In this document: positions 62,736 to 64,000 of the stretch, piece by piece
How positions within the stretch are numbered: position 1 is the first letter of the stretch
Layout of the letters: every line of letters begins with the position of its first letter
NCBI GenBank assembly: GCA_003022005.1
Contig: PXRQ01000071.1
Span: forward strand, 11,085-75,084
Reading direction: 5' to 3'
DNA: 64,000 nt
DNA from: Halobacteriales archaeon QS_5_70_15
GTDB lineage: Archaea > Halobacteriota > Halobacteria > Halobacteriales > Haloarculaceae
Notes under the pieces: generated by a model
What the model was told of the DNA's origin: nothing
The model's input: the letters and a program-made list of their open reading frames with translations, nothing else
The model's database searches: none
Position numbers and translations under genes: made by a program

Positions 62736-64000
62736 ATGAGCCCCGCCCGCACGGCCACCGCGCTGCTGGCCGTCTGCTGTCTCCTGGCCGGGTGCGGCGC
62801 GTTCGCGGGGCCGACGCCGGCGCCGACGGGGGAGCCGACGAGCGCCCGCCCGCCCGCCGAGCCGACCCCGGAGGCCAGCCCGACTCCCTCGCCCGATACG
62901 GACCGCCTGGGGTGGGAGGCCGGCTACGCCGCGGCGGACCCGCTGTCGGTGAACGCGAGCGACGGGCTGAACGCGAGCGAGCGGGAGGCGGTCGTCGCCC
63001 GGACGATGGCCCGGGTCGAACTGATCCGCGGCCTGGAGTTCGAGGAGGCGGTCCCCGTGGAGGTCAGGGAGGCGCTGTTCCTCGCCGGCGAGGGCGAGAA
63101 CGCGACCGACGCGGTCGAGGCCGTGTTCGGCGGTGGCGTCGTCGGCTACTACAGCCGGGGACGGATCGTGCTCGTGAGCGACGACGCGAGCCCGCGCGTC
63201 GACACCGGGACGCTGTCCCACGAGCTCGTCCACGCGCTCCAGGACCAGCACTTCGACCGCTCCCACGACGTCGACACGTTCGACCGCCGCGTCGCCGTCC
63301 GGGGACTGACCGAGGGCGATCCCCGGTACGTCGAGCGGACGTACCGATCGCGGTGTGCTGACGACTGGTCGTGTCTCCCGGGACCGCGCGGGGCGGCCCC
63401 GGACGGGGACGCCGTCGCCCGCCACCCCGGGGTCTACCTCGCGTTCGTCCAGCCGTACACGACCGGCCCGGACTTCGTCGGAGCGCTCCGGGAGCGTTCC
63501 GGCGGGGACTGGTCGGCCGTCGACGCCTTCCGGGTGTCGAGGACGGGCGAGACCGTCACGGTGGTGAACGCGCCGACCGTCGAGGCCCTCGACGAGGTGC
63601 ACGCGCCGACCGCCACCATCCACGTGATGCTCTGGGCGAACGGGTTCGTCCCGCGCGAGGACGACCTGATCGCCACGGACTACGACCACCGCCTCTCGGC
63701 CGGATGGGACGGGGACACGCTCGTCGCCTACGCCGACAGCACCGGCCGGAGCGCCGCCGAGGGCGCCTACGTCTGGCGGATCGTCTGGGCAAACGAGAGC
63801 GAGGCCCGGGCGTTCGTGCGGGCCTACCGGACGATGCTCCTGCTCCGTCTGGGCGGATCCGAGATCGAACCGGGGACGTTCGTCACGGAGGACGAGCCGT
63901 TCGTCGACGCCTTCCGGGTGTCGAGGACGGGCGAGACCGTCACGGTGGTGAACGCGCCGACCGTCGAGGCCCTCGACGAGGTGCACGCGCCGACCGCCAC
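62736..64000 (+). CDS. Hvo_1808-type surface lipoprotein, tandem paralog (3' incomplete)
   Basis: Open from ATG 62736 to the window end (at least 421 codons). It repeats the neighbour's layout: LLAVCCLLAGCGAF lipobox, Pro-rich linker, LSHELVHALQDQHFDR, SRCADDWSCLPG, and VWRIVWANESEARAF. It differs by an internal segment at 63519-63616 (DAFRVSRTGETVTVVNAPT) that is identical in DNA to the segment at 63903-64000. In the first paralog this type of sequence occurs only at the C-terminal end. Misassembly or gene conversion is possible. Confidence 0.7.
   Translation, partial: MSPARTATALLAVCCLLAGCGAFAGPTPAPTGEPTSARPPAEPTPEASPTPSPDTDRLGWEAGYAAADPLSVNASDGLNASEREAVVARTMARVELIRGLEFEEAVPVEVREALFLAGEGENATDAVEAVFGGGVVGYYSRGRIVLVSDDASPRVDTGTLSHELVHALQDQHFDRSHDVDTFDRRVAVRGLTEGDPRYVERTYRSRCADDWSCLPGPRGAAPDGDAVARHPGVYLAFVQPYTTGPDFVGALRERSGGDWSAVDAFRVSRTGETVTVVNAPTVEALDEVHAPTATIHVMLWANGFVPREDDLIATDYDHRLSAGWDGDTLVAYADSTGRSAAEGAYVWRIVWANESEARAFVRAYRTMLLLRLGGSEIEPGTFVTEDEPFVDAFRVSRTGETVTVVNAPTVEALDEVHAPTA
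63519..63616 (+). repeat. 98-bp direct repeat within the second surface-protein gene
   Basis: Identical to 63903-64000, offset 384 bp (128 codons). The second copy runs to the window end, so its full length is unknown. Confidence 0.85.

Overview
The window is chromosomal DNA of a halophilic archaeon (class Halobacteria). The evidence is very high GC, acidic proteins, many GTG and leaderless starts with TTTAT-type boxes about 24-30 nt upstream, Tat-type lipoproteins, a TBP, an RFC-like clamp-loader subunit, and CobY, the archaeal nucleotidyltransferase of cobalamin salvage. I cannot name the genus.

Layout. (1) 45-8331, minus: cobamide salvage and nucleotide-loop assembly (HAD, cbiB, cobS; then cobY, cobT-like, cobD, cbiZ). 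The two halves are separated by four unrelated minus-strand genes (SDR, VOC, cupin, glutaredoxin-DinB). (2) 8455-16624: transglutaminase-like protein, a damaged carotenoid oxygenase, a CBS protein, then a catabolic group (HIBADH-like, acyl-CoA dehydrogenase, amidohydrolase, Rieske, D-2-hydroxyacid dehydrogenase) and a small membrane protein. (3) 16700-17055: tRNA-Lys(UUU) with repeated copies of its 3' end beside it. (4) 17189-25623: sulfite/nitrite reductase, a second D-2-hydroxyacid dehydrogenase with a ComD/ComE-type pair, and small conserved proteins. (5) 26046-32070: hemB, an HTH-poor Lrp protein, amtB-glnK and hemL; the Lrp and amtB genes carry matching upstream regions. (6) 32150-40878: arylsulfotransferase-like protein, RFC-like subunit, DMT transporter, damaged GNAT and HAD genes, the tRNA G10 methyltransferase and TBP. 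(7) 41029-49315: decaying lipoprotein duplicates, hisG, MTA/SAH deaminase and S-adenosylhomocysteine hydrolase. (8) 49316-64000: leuS (interrupted), a nucleotide kinase with an RNA-binding partner, hydrolases, glycosyltransferase, methyltransferase, MBL hydrolase and two tandem Hvo_1808-type surface proteins, the second running off the window end.

The most unusual content is noncoding. Three elements share a GAAAG/CTTTC clamp, a 3x3 internal loop and a 12-13 bp helix whose sequence differs completely between copies, which is the pattern expected of a conserved RNA or hairpin structure. A second family of four ~79 bp imperfect palindromes abuts stop codons in three of its four copies.

Many conserved genes carry single-base frameshifts in G/C runs or short deletions (cbiZ, cobS, carotenoid oxygenase, GNAT, two HADs, leuS, a lipoprotein pair). 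Because leuS should be essential, part of this is probably sequence or assembly error; the double-stop lipoprotein paralog looks like true decay.
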